Source of the DNA: Ellagibacter isourolithinifaciens
GTDB taxonomy: Bacteria > Actinomycetota > Coriobacteriia > Coriobacteriales > Eggerthellaceae
Length of the DNA: 40,346 nt
Reading direction: 5' to 3'
Assembly: GCF_008831035.1 (NCBI RefSeq)
Contig: NZ_WAJR01000021.1
Coordinates: 1 to 40,346 of the forward strand
A model generated the notes under the pieces. That model was not told the DNA's origin and did not search any database. It worked only from the letters and a program-made list of their open reading frames with translations. The stretch's first letter is position 1, and each line of letters starts with the position of its first letter. Made by a program: the position numbers and the translations under genes. Below, one piece after another: positions 24,349-33,193 of the stretch.

Positions 24349-26106
24349 ATGGGCCGTGCAAGCGGAACAGACCCGCTCAAGGGGCGGATAGTGGCGGCTT
24401 GGGCCGTCTTCGCCCTCATCCTTGGTGCCGTGTTCGCCATCGTGCAGCTGGCTTCTCAAGCGGAAATTCGCTTCTTCGGTCTTCCGGGAAACGGGCCGTC
24501 GAGCACGGCGGGGCTCATGATCTTGGCGGGCTCGGGCTGCGTCGCCTGGGGGTTCTCCGTGCATTTGCGCTGCTCGGACATAAAAATTCGAGGCAATTTG
24601 AAGATCATCGCCGCGCTTCTCGCCGCCTGGCTTTTGGACGTGCTGCTGAAATATCCCGTGAAAAGCGATCTTGCCGCCTCGATTATGTGGTACCTCTACT
24701 ACGTGCCGATGATGTTCATCCCCACGTTCTTCCTGGCAAGTGCCCTTCACGCAGCCGCCCTTGATCGGCATGTTGCATGGCAAAGGGTTGTCAGCATTGC
24801 TTGGGTTATCGACGCGGTGTTCTGCGTGCTCGTGCTGACGAACAACTACCACCACCTCGTGTTCGCGTTCGACTTATCCGATCCGCATTGGAGCAGGGAT
24901 TATACCTATCAGGCGGGTTACTGGTGTGTGACCGCGTGGGCGCTTGTGCAGTATGTGGGCTTTTTCGCGGCGGCATTTCCCGCTGCTCGGACCCAGCTGA
25001 AAAGCGCCTTTCTGCCGATGGCCATCATCCTTGGCGTGGGTGCGGCGTACTTTGCGCTGTTCATCGCTCGCAAGGCGGGGCTATTCTCGACGAACATCGC
25101 CCTCGTCTATGGCATCTTGGTTATTGTTGCGCTCGAACTATCGCTTGACCTGGGAATCCTTCCCTCATATGCCCGATACGACCAATTCTTCTCAAAACTC
25201 CCCTTCGATTTGAAAATCCTCTCGCGCGAGCGAGACGTTGTATACCAAACCACCGCCGCGACCGAGATCCCCGATGCCGTGCGAACGACGCTCGGGGAAA
25301 TCGAGACCCCGCGCTACGGCATCGTGTCGTTTCGCACGTCAGCCGTTCCCTCGACGCTGTTCAAGGTGTATTCGGTGGTGGGCGGCGACGCGCTTTTGTC
25401 CGAGGACATGACGGCGCTCGATGAGCGCAGGCGCCTGCTTTCCGAGCGCCAGGCGAAGCTGCGGCGCGCGAACGCCATGCTCAAGCGCGATCGGGAGCTC
25501 GCGATGACCCTCCATCGCCAGGAGGACGCCCGCGCGCTGTTTGCCGAGATCGAGCGCGCGCTCGAAAGCAAGACGCAGCGTATAAGCGAGTTGCTCGACG
25601 ACCTGCCGCAGGGAAGCGACCCCGTCTCTGCAGCCGCCCGTCGCGAGCGGCTCATGGAAGTGAAGCTGCTCGTTGCGTACTGCAAGCGCAAGGGCGGGCT
25701 TATCTTGGCGGAGAAAAGCGACCCCGATTTCAACCGCGAGCGGCTTGAGCTCGTCTTCAACGAGACGGCTGCCGATTTGCGTTCGCTCGACATCGAGTGC
25801 GCGGCCCTCGTGGAGACATCGGGGGTGCTCCCTGCGGCTACGGTGAGCGTGCTCTACGACTGCCTCTACGACTTTGCGGCGGCGGCGTTCTCGGCGAGAA
25901 ACCCGGTTCTCATGCTGTTCGTGCGCGATGGGCGGTCGGGCGAGGTGGAGATGCGTGCCGCTCTCGAATCGGACGGCGCCGTGGGGCCGAGATTCCAGGA
26001 ATCGCTCGATGAGCTGCGAAAATCGTTGATTTCGCAACATGCGGCCTTCACGTTGGAAACGTCGAGGGACAGCGCGAGCCTCTCGGTTTCACTCGAGGGA
26101 AGGTGA
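24349..26106 (+). CDS. eight-helix membrane sensor-like protein without kinase motifs
   Basis: The 585-residue protein's first ~270 residues form about eight membrane helices, reminiscent of the 7TM sensory modules of histidine kinases. The cytoplasmic half has a coiled coil (about 365-430, ALDERRRLLSERQAKLRRAN and following) and then a region shaped like a dimerisation plus ATPase part, but no phosphoacceptor histidine box and no N or G box. It looks like a degenerate histidine kinase. AAAGGGAG lies 5 bases before the ATG. The next gene, a true histidine kinase, starts 4 bases after its stop, so it is probably the input or accessory subunit of that system. Family not named with certainty. 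Confidence 0.8.
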   Translation: MGRASGTDPLKGRIVAAWAVFALILGAVFAIVQLASQAEIRFFGLPGNGPSSTAGLMILAGSGCVAWGFSVHLRCSDIKIRGNLKIIAALLAAWLLDVLLKYPVKSDLAASIMWYLYYVPMMFIPTFFLASALHAAALDRHVAWQRVVSIAWVIDAVFCVLVLTNNYHHLVFAFDLSDPHWSRDYTYQAGYWCVTAWALVQYVGFFAAAFPAARTQLKSAFLPMAIILGVGAAYFALFIARKAGLFSTNIALVYGILVIVALELSLDLGILPSYARYDQFFSKLPFDLKILSRERDVVYQTTAATEIPDAVRTTLGEIETPRYGIVSFRTSAVPSTLFKVYSVVGGDALLSEDMTALDERRRLLSERQAKLRRANAMLKRDRELAMTLHRQEDARALFAEIERALESKTQRISELLDDLPQGSDPVSAAARRERLMEVKLLVAYCKRKGGLILAEKSDPDFNRERLELVFNETAADLRSLDIECAALVETSGVLPAATVSVLYDCLYDFAAAAFSARNPVLMLFVRDGRSGEVEMRAALESDGAVGPRFQESLDELRKSLISQHAAFTLETSRDSASLSVSLEGR

Positions 26107-26110
26107 TCGC

Positions 26111-27574
26111 ATGGGTTATCTCTTCGAGCTGGATACCCCCGTGATCGTTGCGCTCGTGGTGTCGTTCTACGTCGCCGCGGGAGGGCAGCTGCTCCATGTG
26201 CTCTTCCTCTCGACGCGGCGCGGCGCGCGTCCCTTCTCTCTCGTCAAGCTCTATGAGGTGCTGCTCTTCGTGCATCTGCTGCTTGCGGCGGCTACGGCGA
26301 ACAGCGTCCACAGCAGCTACGGCGTGGCGCTTTTTCGTCTGAAGGCGTTCTCGTTCCCCATTGAGTCGCTTCTGTGGATAGACGCCGTGGCGGCGCTTTT
26401 GGGGCTTGCGCTGGCGATTGCCTACCGACGCCCTATCATGACGAGCGAGATCGCCCTCATGGCGCTCATCACCCCGCCGTCCATCGGTATGCTGGGTCAT
26501 TTGGTGCCGTATCTCCTCATCGGCGATGCGGCGTTCTTCGTCTTCCGCGTAGGGGCCGCGCTCACCCTCGATGTGCGTGCCGGGCGGCGCTCCGTCTCGC
26601 GCCTGTCGATCATCGATTCTATTCGGGCACTGCCCGAGGGCGTCATCTGCGCCGATGACGAGGGGCGCATCCTCTTCATGAACGAGTCGATGCGCTCGTG
26701 TCTGACCGCGCTCGGTTTTGCGGGTGACCTTGCCGAGACGCGCGGGGTGTGGGATGACCTCGAAGAGATGGCGAACAAGGCGGAAGGGGGTGCGGACGCG
26801 GTTTTGCCGGAAGGCATTCGTCTTGAGATATCCCCCGATGAAACGCGGCTTTTCATGCGCGACCGGGTGAGGCTCGGCCACAAGGAGTACCGCCGGATGG
26901 TGGCCTTTGACGTGACCGAGGAGGAGTCCATCAACTCCGACATCGAGCGCATGAACCATTTTCTCGACGTGGCGAACACCGAGCTTGTTGCGGCCGTCGA
27001 GAACGCGCGCGAAGTCTCGCGCAACGAGGCGATCTTGCGCATGCGCTCGCGCGTGCACGACACTGTCGGTCAGCGCCTGTCCATCCTCCACCGCTATTTG
27101 GAAGACGACGACCCTGATCCCGAGAAGCTTGCATGCGTGGTAGATCTCGCTCGCACGGTCGTGGAAGATCTCGCCGAGCCCGACGACATCGACGCCGAGG
27201 GCGCCCTTCGCGCAATTGAGAGCTCGTTTTCCCTGGTGGGAATTGTCATTTCAGTGGAAGGCCCGCTTCCCTGCCGCCCTGAGGTCGCCATCGCCTTCGT
27301 CGACGTCGTCCGCGAGGCCGCGACCAACGCCGCCAAGCACGGGCAGGCGCATCGGGTCGATGTACGCCTGGGCGAATCATCAGGTTGCTACACGCTTTCC
27401 GTTCAAAACGACGGGCCCGCCGCGCTCGGAGAGGTGCACGAGGGCACGGGTTTCCCCTCGATGCGCCAGACGCTCGCGCGCGTGGGCGGCACGCTTTCCA
27501 TCGTATCTACTTCCCCGTTCACCATCGAGGCCCAGGCGCCGTGCGCGCCACCGCATGAAGGAGAGGACCAATGA
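26111..27574 (+). CDS. sensor histidine kinase, HisKA_3 (NarL/DegS) type
   Basis: The 487-residue kinase has an N-terminal half with about five membrane helices (about 8-160). A PAS-like segment follows (DSIRALPEGVICADDEGRIL), then a coiled coil, then the H box RVHDTVGQRLS with phosphoacceptor H316. The ATP-binding domain includes the N box EAATNAAKHGQ with N406. A G-box-like GTGFPSMRQTLARVGG follows, and the protein ends soon after it, as usual for this class. GGGAAGG precedes the ATG at 26111, and the stop overlaps the response-regulator start. The signal is unknown; the neighbouring eight-helix protein probably takes part in sensing. Confidence 0.9.
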   Translation: MGYLFELDTPVIVALVVSFYVAAGGQLLHVLFLSTRRGARPFSLVKLYEVLLFVHLLLAAATANSVHSSYGVALFRLKAFSFPIESLLWIDAVAALLGLALAIAYRRPIMTSEIALMALITPPSIGMLGHLVPYLLIGDAAFFVFRVGAALTLDVRAGRRSVSRLSIIDSIRALPEGVICADDEGRILFMNESMRSCLTALGFAGDLAETRGVWDDLEEMANKAEGGADAVLPEGIRLEISPDETRLFMRDRVRLGHKEYRRMVAFDVTEEESINSDIERMNHFLDVANTELVAAVENAREVSRNEAILRMRSRVHDTVGQRLSILHRYLEDDDPDPEKLACVVDLARTVVEDLAEPDDIDAEGALRAIESSFSLVGIVISVEGPLPCRPEVAIAFVDVVREAATNAAKHGQAHRVDVRLGESSGCYTLSVQNDGPAALGEVHEGTGFPSMRQTLARVGGTLSIVSTSPFTIEAQAPCAPPHEGEDQ

Positions 27575-28206
27575 TCAAGATCATCATCGTAGAAGACCAG
27601 ACCATGCTGCGCGATTCGCTCGCCCAGACCATCGACGCGCAGCCCGACATGGAGGTCGTGGCTTCCCTCGCCGATGCCGCCTTCGCGCTTGATGAAGTGG
27701 AGAAGACGGGCGCCACCTGCGCGCTTCTGGATGTGTGTACCGAAAACGACTCGAGTGGTATCGTTGCTGCGCGCCGCATAAAGGAATCCCACCCCGAGGT
27801 ACGCGTCGTCATTATGACGGGCATGCCCGAGATCACCTTCATCGAGCAAGCCCGTGCCGCGCACGTCGACAGCTTCGTGTACAAAAACGTCGGCACGAAC
27901 GACCTTCTTGGCATTATCCGCTCCACGATGGAGGGCTACTCCACCTTCCCGCGCGCCCAGCAGAGCATCTTCTCGGACGCGGCTGCGCTGACCGACGTGG
28001 AGGTCGATATCCTGCGCCTCGTGTGCGAGACCAAGACGCGCAAGGAAATCGCGCAAGAGCTCTTCCTGTCCGAGGGCACGGTCAAGCGCCACATCTCCGA
28101 GATTCTCGCGAAGACTGGCTACGACAACATCCTGCGCCTTGCGGTCCATGCGGTCTCAAGCGGGCTTATCGTCCCGAAAATGCGCGATGAGCAGGAGCCG
28201 CGCTAA
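27571..28206 (+). CDS. response regulator, NarL/LuxR type
   Basis: The 211-residue regulator has a receiver domain (1-120) with the acidic pair E8-D9, the phosphorylation site D54 in CALLDVCTEND, the switch threonine in VIMTGMPE, and lysine in FVYKNVG. A GerE/LuxR helix-turn-helix follows (about 135-200: LTDVEVDILRLVCETKTRKE and LSEGTVKRHISEILAKTG). The ATG overlaps the kinase stop (ATGA), so the two are translationally coupled and almost certainly partners. Target genes are not visible; the genes immediately downstream are candidates. Confidence 0.94.
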   Translation: MIKIIIVEDQTMLRDSLAQTIDAQPDMEVVASLADAAFALDEVEKTGATCALLDVCTENDSSGIVAARRIKESHPEVRVVIMTGMPEITFIEQARAAHVDSFVYKNVGTNDLLGIIRSTMEGYSTFPRAQQSIFSDAAALTDVEVDILRLVCETKTRKEIAQELFLSEGTVKRHISEILAKTGYDNILRLAVHAVSSGLIVPKMRDEQEPR

Positions 28207-28353
28207 ATCGCATCCTTCCCTTTCCGCACGAAATGGCCACGCGGTCGCACTTTGCGCCGCGCTGCGGGCCATAGGGTCGTTGCCGCGGCGGCCCCTTTCC
28301 CTCACCATGAAATCAACGAAAACTTCGTTGGATGCGCGGGAAGAAGTGCGGGT

Positions 28354-29088
28354 ATGGGATTGTTTGGAAAGATCTTCGAGAAGAAGAGCTGCGATATCTG
28401 CGGAGGGGAGATCGGCCTGCTCGGCAACAGGAAGCTTGAAGACGGCAACCTGTGCAAAGAGTGCGCCAAGAAGCTCTCCCCCTTCTTCAGCGAGCGTAGG
28501 CGCTCGACGGTCGAACAGATCCGCGAGCAGCTCGATTACCGTGAGGCTAACAAGGACCGCGTCGCGGGGTTCAATACGACGCGCACGCTCGGTGGCGACA
28601 CCAAGGTGCTCCTTGACGAGGACGCGCAGTGCTTCATCGTCACCTCCTCGTCGCGGTGGCGCGATGCGAACCCGGATGTGATGGACTTCTCCCAAGTTAC
28701 CGGGTGCGATTCGGAGGTTCGCGAGACCCGCACCGAAATTTATCGCGAGAACTCCGAAGGCCACCGGGAAAGCTACGACCCGCCGCGCTACGACATAGAC
28801 TACGATGTGTACCTCACCATCCACGTGAACTCGCCTTACTTCGACGAGATCACGTTCAAGGTCAACGATAGCCGCATCGAGGAACGTTATTCGGTGGAAT
28901 TCCGCGAGGCGGAACGCCAGGCCAACGAGATCCGCGAGGCGCTCACGAGCCTGCGCGAGACGGTGCGCGAGAACGTTGCGGCGGCGAAGGCTCCGAAGGC
29001 AGCGGTGACCTGCCCGTTCTGCGGGGCCAACACAATGCCGGATGCGAACGGGCGCTGCGAGTTCTGCGGCGGCGCGATCGGGCTTTAA
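28354..29088 (+). CDS. DUF4428-domain protein with two zinc ribbons
   Basis: The 244-residue soluble protein has an N-terminal DUF4428-type ribbon in SCDICGGEIG and LCKECAKKL. A middle domain (about 60-200) is rich in charged residues and includes DPPRYDIDYDVYLTIHV. A C-terminal ribbon is formed by CPFCGAN and CEFCGG. The start MGLFGKIFEKK is typical of the family and is preceded by GGGAAG. It follows the two-component genes by 147 bp, and is the third protein in this region to combine an unknown domain with terminal zinc ribbons (compare the YdjI- and YdjG-like proteins). Function unknown. Confidence 0.82.
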   Translation: MGLFGKIFEKKSCDICGGEIGLLGNRKLEDGNLCKECAKKLSPFFSERRRSTVEQIREQLDYREANKDRVAGFNTTRTLGGDTKVLLDEDAQCFIVTSSSRWRDANPDVMDFSQVTGCDSEVRETRTEIYRENSEGHRESYDPPRYDIDYDVYLTIHVNSPYFDEITFKVNDSRIEERYSVEFREAERQANEIREALTSLRETVRENVAAAKAPKAAVTCPFCGANTMPDANGRCEFCGGAIGL

Positions 29089-29178
29089 CACCGCGGGCAC
29101 CATCGTCGGGGCGGCAAGCTCCGGCGTGCACGATAGAGTGGTTGGAATGGGAAAGCTATTCGGGAAGGAAGTGCTACC

Positions 29179-29994
29179 ATGAAATCGAAGTTGAAGGTAT
29201 TCGGGGTTGTTGCATTCGCTATCGCGCTATGCTTCGCGCTCGTCGGCTGCGGCGGGGGTGACAAGGCCGACCCCAAGAAGGCGGTCATCGGAACGTGGGA
29301 GCTCTCCGAGCTCACGGGCGCTTCCGAAGACGATATGGCCATAATGAAGGCGTTCGGCCTCACCATCGAGGCGACCTTCGCCGAGGACGGCACGTTCAAG
29401 CTCGGTATGTTCGGCGAGACGATGGACGGCACCTGGGACGCCAAGTCAGCTGATAAGGTGTCCCTGACGATCGAGGGCGACAGCATCGACGCGACGATTA
29501 AGGACGGTGTGCTCTCCATCGAGGTTGACGGCGAGGGCATGAAGTTCAAGAAGACGAGCGACGAGGTTAAGGACCTAGGCTCGAGCTCGGTTTCCTCTGA
29601 CGGCGCGACTTCCGGCTCGAGCGCGACGGACGACCAGGCGATTCAGGCCATCGACAAGGAAATCTACAGCGACGACAACATCTCCGTGATGGTTGTCGAC
29701 AAGAAGCAGGATTGGCTCGACTCCTGCGGCTACACCCTGGTCATCACGAACAAGAGCGCCGACACGGCGATCGACTTCAGCGGCTCTTACGGCACCTGGA
29801 CGGTGAACGGCAAGATGATCAGCCCCTACATCTACGAGACGATCCAGCCGAACGCTTACGCCGAGACGTTCATGACCTTCATGGACGACAGCATCAAGAG
29901 CATCGACGATCTCGTGAACGTGCAGGGCTCTTTCGAGGTCACGAACTCCAAGACCTACGATGAGATCGTGACGTTCCAGGTTACGATGCCGTAG
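29179..29994 (+). CDS. predicted lipoprotein with lipocalin-like N-terminal domain
   Basis: The 271-residue protein has a signal peptide with lipobox FALVGC, cysteine at residue 24. The next ~85 residues (AVIGTWELSELTGASEDDMA, then repeated beta strands such as GTWDAKSADKVSLTIEGDSI) resemble small lipocalin-like stress or fold-monitoring domains found in gut anaerobe lipoproteins. A Ser/Gly/Thr-rich linker leads to a second beta-rich domain (about 165-271). It would be anchored to the outer face of the membrane. AAGGAAG precedes the ATG, and a hairpin follows the gene. The function is not known. Confidence 0.8.
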   Translation: MKSKLKVFGVVAFAIALCFALVGCGGGDKADPKKAVIGTWELSELTGASEDDMAIMKAFGLTIEATFAEDGTFKLGMFGETMDGTWDAKSADKVSLTIEGDSIDATIKDGVLSIEVDGEGMKFKKTSDEVKDLGSSSVSSDGATSGSSATDDQAIQAIDKEIYSDDNISVMVVDKKQDWLDSCGYTLVITNKSADTAIDFSGSYGTWTVNGKMISPYIYETIQPNAYAETFMTFMDDSIKSIDDLVNVQGSFEVTNSKTYDEIVTFQVTMP

Positions 29995-30048
29995 CGGAAT
30001 AGCTCGATTTTCGGCTCGCCTGCACCTGATGCAGATGAGCTGGCGAAA

Positions 30049-30083
30049 AAGGCGCCGCGTCCCGGTAAGGGGCGCGGCGCCTT
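30049..30083 (+). terminator. GC-rich hairpin terminator
   Basis: Arms of 15 bases (30049-30063 and 30069-30083) pair with one mismatch or wobble around a 5-base loop. The T-run after it is poor (TTGCTGTGTT), so termination may be only partial. An A-rich run on the left side would also allow function on the other strand. Confidence 0.6.
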
Positions 30084-30191
30084 GCTGTGTTCGTCGATGC
30101 CGCTCTCGGAATAGGGGTGTTACGAATTAAGCTATCGTGTTACTATCGGTCGCAGCGATTCGATGCGATTCAAAGCGAAGGGAAGAAGCTC

Positions 30192-31322
30192 ATGTTGAAG
30201 AGAATGAGAGCATTCGGCGTGGTTGCCATAGCGGCCTGTCTGTGCGCGTGCCTGCTTGCGTTTGCGGGCTGCTCCGCACCTGCGGGCACGGGTTCGTCGG
30301 ACGGGGCGCAAGACGCCGCGGCGACGAAGACGGTGGTCGACGCCTATGGTCGAAGTGTCGAGGTTCCCGCTGATGTCCAAAGCGCGGCGACCGTCGGCAG
30401 CGGCGCGCGCTTCGTCGTGTACGCGGGCGGGCAGGACAAGCTCATTGCCGCAACCGAGATGGAAACCGAGCCGGCCTTAAACCGTCCGTACACGATTGCG
30501 TACAAGGATCTTTTTGCCAACTTACCGGCGACGAGCAATGGAAACCATCTGCTTGATACGAACGTCAACGAGGAGCAGCTTATGGAGCTCGCACCTGACG
30601 TGATCATCTCGAGCCGCAGCGCTGAAGAGTGCGACTCGCTCCAGGCGGACACGGGCATCCCCGTCATCGGCATCACCTACCAAAACCAGCTGTTCACCGA
30701 CAACGTATACACCTCGATCACCTGCGTCGGCGAGGCCTTGGGCACACAGGACCATGCGCAGGAAGTCGTCTCGAAGCTCAAGGAATGGGACGCCGACTTG
30801 AAGGCGCGCACTGCCGACATCCCCGATGCCGACAAGCCGAGCGTCTACGTGGGCGCAGTCAATTATAAGGGCGCTAAGAGCTTCACCGGCACGTACGCGA
30901 ACTACGCCCCGCTCGTCGAGCTCGGCGCGAAAAACGTTGCCGACGAGACGGGCCAGAAAGCCGCAATAGACGTCGACCTCGAGCAGATCGGCAACTGGGA
31001 TCCTGACTTCATGTTCTTGAACGCGGGCAACATGGATCTCATGAAGGCCGACTACGCCAACAACAAGGCCTTCTTCGATGACCTGAAGGCGTTCAAGGAG
31101 GGCCACCTCTACACGCAGCCGTTCTTCAACTTCAACGGTACCAACATCGACACGGGCATCTGCGACACGTACTTCATCGGCGCGACCATCTACCCCGACA
31201 AGTTCGCCGACGTCGATCTTGACGCGAAGTATTCCGAGATTTACACCACGCTTCTCGGCGTCGACTTCTACCAAACCATGAAGAATGCGGGCATGGGCTT
31301 CACGGCGCTTTCTTTCAGCTAG
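30192..31322 (+). CDS. ABC transporter substrate-binding lipoprotein, iron-chelate/heme/corrinoid type
   Basis: The 376-residue protein has a signal peptide with lipobox LLAFAGC. A periplasmic-binding-protein type III fold follows, with DAYGRSVEVPADVQSAATVG at the start and LMELAPDVIISSRSAEE, the common BtuF/FhuD-like pattern. The ATG at 30192 follows AAGGGAAG; an earlier open part is not signal-like. It begins the unit substrate-binding protein - FecCD permease - ATPase - methyltransferase. The ligand could be a ferric siderophore, heme or corrinoid. A possible promoter (TACTAT at about 30140) lies upstream, but no Fur or cobalamin motif is recognised. Confidence 0.9.
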   Translation: MLKRMRAFGVVAIAACLCACLLAFAGCSAPAGTGSSDGAQDAAATKTVVDAYGRSVEVPADVQSAATVGSGARFVVYAGGQDKLIAATEMETEPALNRPYTIAYKDLFANLPATSNGNHLLDTNVNEEQLMELAPDVIISSRSAEECDSLQADTGIPVIGITYQNQLFTDNVYTSITCVGEALGTQDHAQEVVSKLKEWDADLKARTADIPDADKPSVYVGAVNYKGAKSFTGTYANYAPLVELGAKNVADETGQKAAIDVDLEQIGNWDPDFMFLNAGNMDLMKADYANNKAFFDDLKAFKEGHLYTQPFFNFNGTNIDTGICDTYFIGATIYPDKFADVDLDAKYSEIYTTLLGVDFYQTMKNAGMGFTALSFS

Positions 31323-31333
31323 AATAGCCGCTT

Positions 31334-32431
31334 ATGGAAGAGGACAAAATTACAACCGCGAGCTTGCCCGGCGAGGGGAAAGCGCCCCGCGACGCGTATG
31401 CGGGCTATATCAGGCGCAAGCGCCTCGTGCTCGTCGTCCTCTTCGTCGCGGTTGTCGGCATCGCCGTGTTCTCGATGACTATGGGCTCGCTTCAGATCGC
31501 TCCTGCCGATGTGGTGCGCGCGGTCTTTGGGCAGGGCGATGTGCGTACCGTCGCCGCAGTTCAGAACATTCGTCTCCCCCGCGTCTTGACGGCTATCGTC
31601 GCCGGGGTGGCGCTTGCGCTTGCGGGGTGCGCCTACCAAAGCGTCCTGCGCAACCCTCTCGCTTCGGCGAGCACGCTCGGTATCTCGCAGGGCGCTGCAT
31701 TCGGTGCCTCGCTTGCAATCATCGTCTTCGCAGGTGGTGCGGGCGCTTCCGCCGCCTACGAGGGCATCTCGACCGCCGACCCCGTAACGACGGCGCTCTT
31801 CGCGTTTGCGGGCGCGATGCTCTCGACGGTGGTGATCCTGCTTTTGTCGCGCGTGCGCGAGATGACCCCTGAAAGCATCGTGTTGCTCGGCGTTGCCTTG
31901 TCGGCGCTGTTCACCGCGGGTACCACGATCGTGCAATACTTTGCAGAAGACTCCCAGGTCGCTGCCGTGGTCTTTTGGACATTCGGCGATCTGGGCCGCG
32001 TGAGCAGAAGCCAGCTCGCCGTGATGGCGCTCGTCACGGCGGTGAGCGCTGTGTTCTTCTTTGCGAACCGCTGGGCCATGAACGCAATCGAGTCCGGAGA
32101 AGGCCTTGCTCATAGCTTGGGAATCTCTGTGAACGGCGTGCGTCTCGCAAACATGCTGGTCGCGAGTGCGGCGGCGTCGACGGTGATCGCCTTTTGCGGA
32201 ATCGTCAACTTCGTCGGGCTGGTCGCGCCGCACGTGATGCGCCGCCTGCTTGGCGCCGACTACCGCTTTCTCCTTCCCGCCTCTGCCCTTGCGGGTGCGG
32301 GGATGTTGCTGGTGTCCGACATCCTCTGCCACGTCGTCGTGGCGCCGCTGATCTTGCCGATTTCGGCGATCACGTCGTTCGTCGGCGCGCCTATTTTCAT
32401 TTACCTGCTGTTTCGGGGGGTGAGCCGCTGA
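31334..32431 (+). CDS. FecCD/BtuC-family ABC transporter permease
   Basis: The 365-residue permease has about ten membrane helices. Family hallmarks are NIRLPRVLTAIVAGVALALAG, LRNPLASASTLGISQGAAFG and, near the C-terminus, FVGLVAPHVMRRLLGADYRF. A cytoplasmic N-terminus of about 30 residues is polar. The start at 31334 is 11 bases after the previous stop and lacks a clear Shine-Dalgarno sequence, so it may depend on coupling to the upstream gene. The stop overlaps the ATPase start by one base. It forms the membrane channel for the binding protein encoded just upstream. Confidence 0.94.
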   Translation: MEEDKITTASLPGEGKAPRDAYAGYIRRKRLVLVVLFVAVVGIAVFSMTMGSLQIAPADVVRAVFGQGDVRTVAAVQNIRLPRVLTAIVAGVALALAGCAYQSVLRNPLASASTLGISQGAAFGASLAIIVFAGGAGASAAYEGISTADPVTTALFAFAGAMLSTVVILLLSRVREMTPESIVLLGVALSALFTAGTTIVQYFAEDSQVAAVVFWTFGDLGRVSRSQLAVMALVTAVSAVFFFANRWAMNAIESGEGLAHSLGISVNGVRLANMLVASAAASTVIAFCGIVNFVGLVAPHVMRRLLGADYRFLLPASALAGAGMLLVSDILCHVVVAPLILPISAITSFVGAPIFIYLLFRGVSR

Positions 32432-33183
32432 TGCTTGCAGCCTGTGGGCTCGGCTTTTCCTACCGGGCGGGAACTCCCGTATTGCGGGACGTGTCGATCG
32501 AGCTTGCTCCGGGATCGTTCACGGCGATTCTCGGGGTGAACGGGTGCGGCAAGTCGACGCTTCTGTCATGCCTGATGGGGCTCCGAAAGCCCGATGCGGG
32601 GCAGGTGCTCCTCGACGGCGTGCCCATGGGCGAGGTCAAGCGGCGCGCGCGAGCGCAAAAGGTCGCGCTCGTCGCCCAGCACAGCCACGCGAACCGCCTG
32701 ACGGTCTACGATTCGGTACTCGTTGGGCGCCATCCTCTCATGCAGGGCGCGCCGACGGAGGCCGATCATGTTGTTGTTCGCGAGACGCTCGAGCGGCTGG
32801 GGCTTTCCGCTTACTCGTTGCGCTATGCCGACGAGCTTTCCGGCGGAGAGTACCAGAAGATGGTTCTCGCGCGGGCATTCGTGCAACAGGCAGAGACGCT
32901 TCTGCTCGATGAGCCGACCAACAACCTCGACCCTGCCAACCAGCAGGAGGTCATGCGGGAGGTCCGCCGCGAGGTCGACGAGCGTGGTATCGCTGCCTGT
33001 GCGGTCATGCACGACATCAACCTGGCGATTCGCTATTGCGACCGCTTCCTCTTCCTAAAAGACGGCGCGGTTGACGCCGCAGGCGGGCGAGAATGCGTCA
33101 CGCCCGAGCGCATCAAGCGGATTTACGGCATGGACGCAGACATTATCGAGCACGGCGGGAGACTGGTGGTCATTCCGCGATGA
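32431..33183 (+). CDS. ABC transporter ATP-binding protein (FecE/BtuD type)
   Basis: The 250-residue ATPase has Walker A GVNGCGKST (35-43), a Q-loop in VALVAQHSHANR, signature ELSGGEYQK near 135-143, Walker B TLLLDEPTNNLD near 154-165 and the switch histidine in VMHDINLA. The ATG shares its A with the permease TGA stop, so the two are tightly coupled. It energises the importer; the typical two-permease, two-ATPase vitamin B12/siderophore architecture is expected. Confidence 0.95.
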   Translation: MLAACGLGFSYRAGTPVLRDVSIELAPGSFTAILGVNGCGKSTLLSCLMGLRKPDAGQVLLDGVPMGEVKRRARAQKVALVAQHSHANRLTVYDSVLVGRHPLMQGAPTEADHVVVRETLERLGLSAYSLRYADELSGGEYQKMVLARAFVQQAETLLLDEPTNNLDPANQQEVMREVRREVDERGIAACAVMHDINLAIRYCDRFLFLKDGAVDAAGGRECVTPERIKRIYGMDADIIEHGGRLVVIPR

Positions 33184-33193
33184 AGGGATTGTT

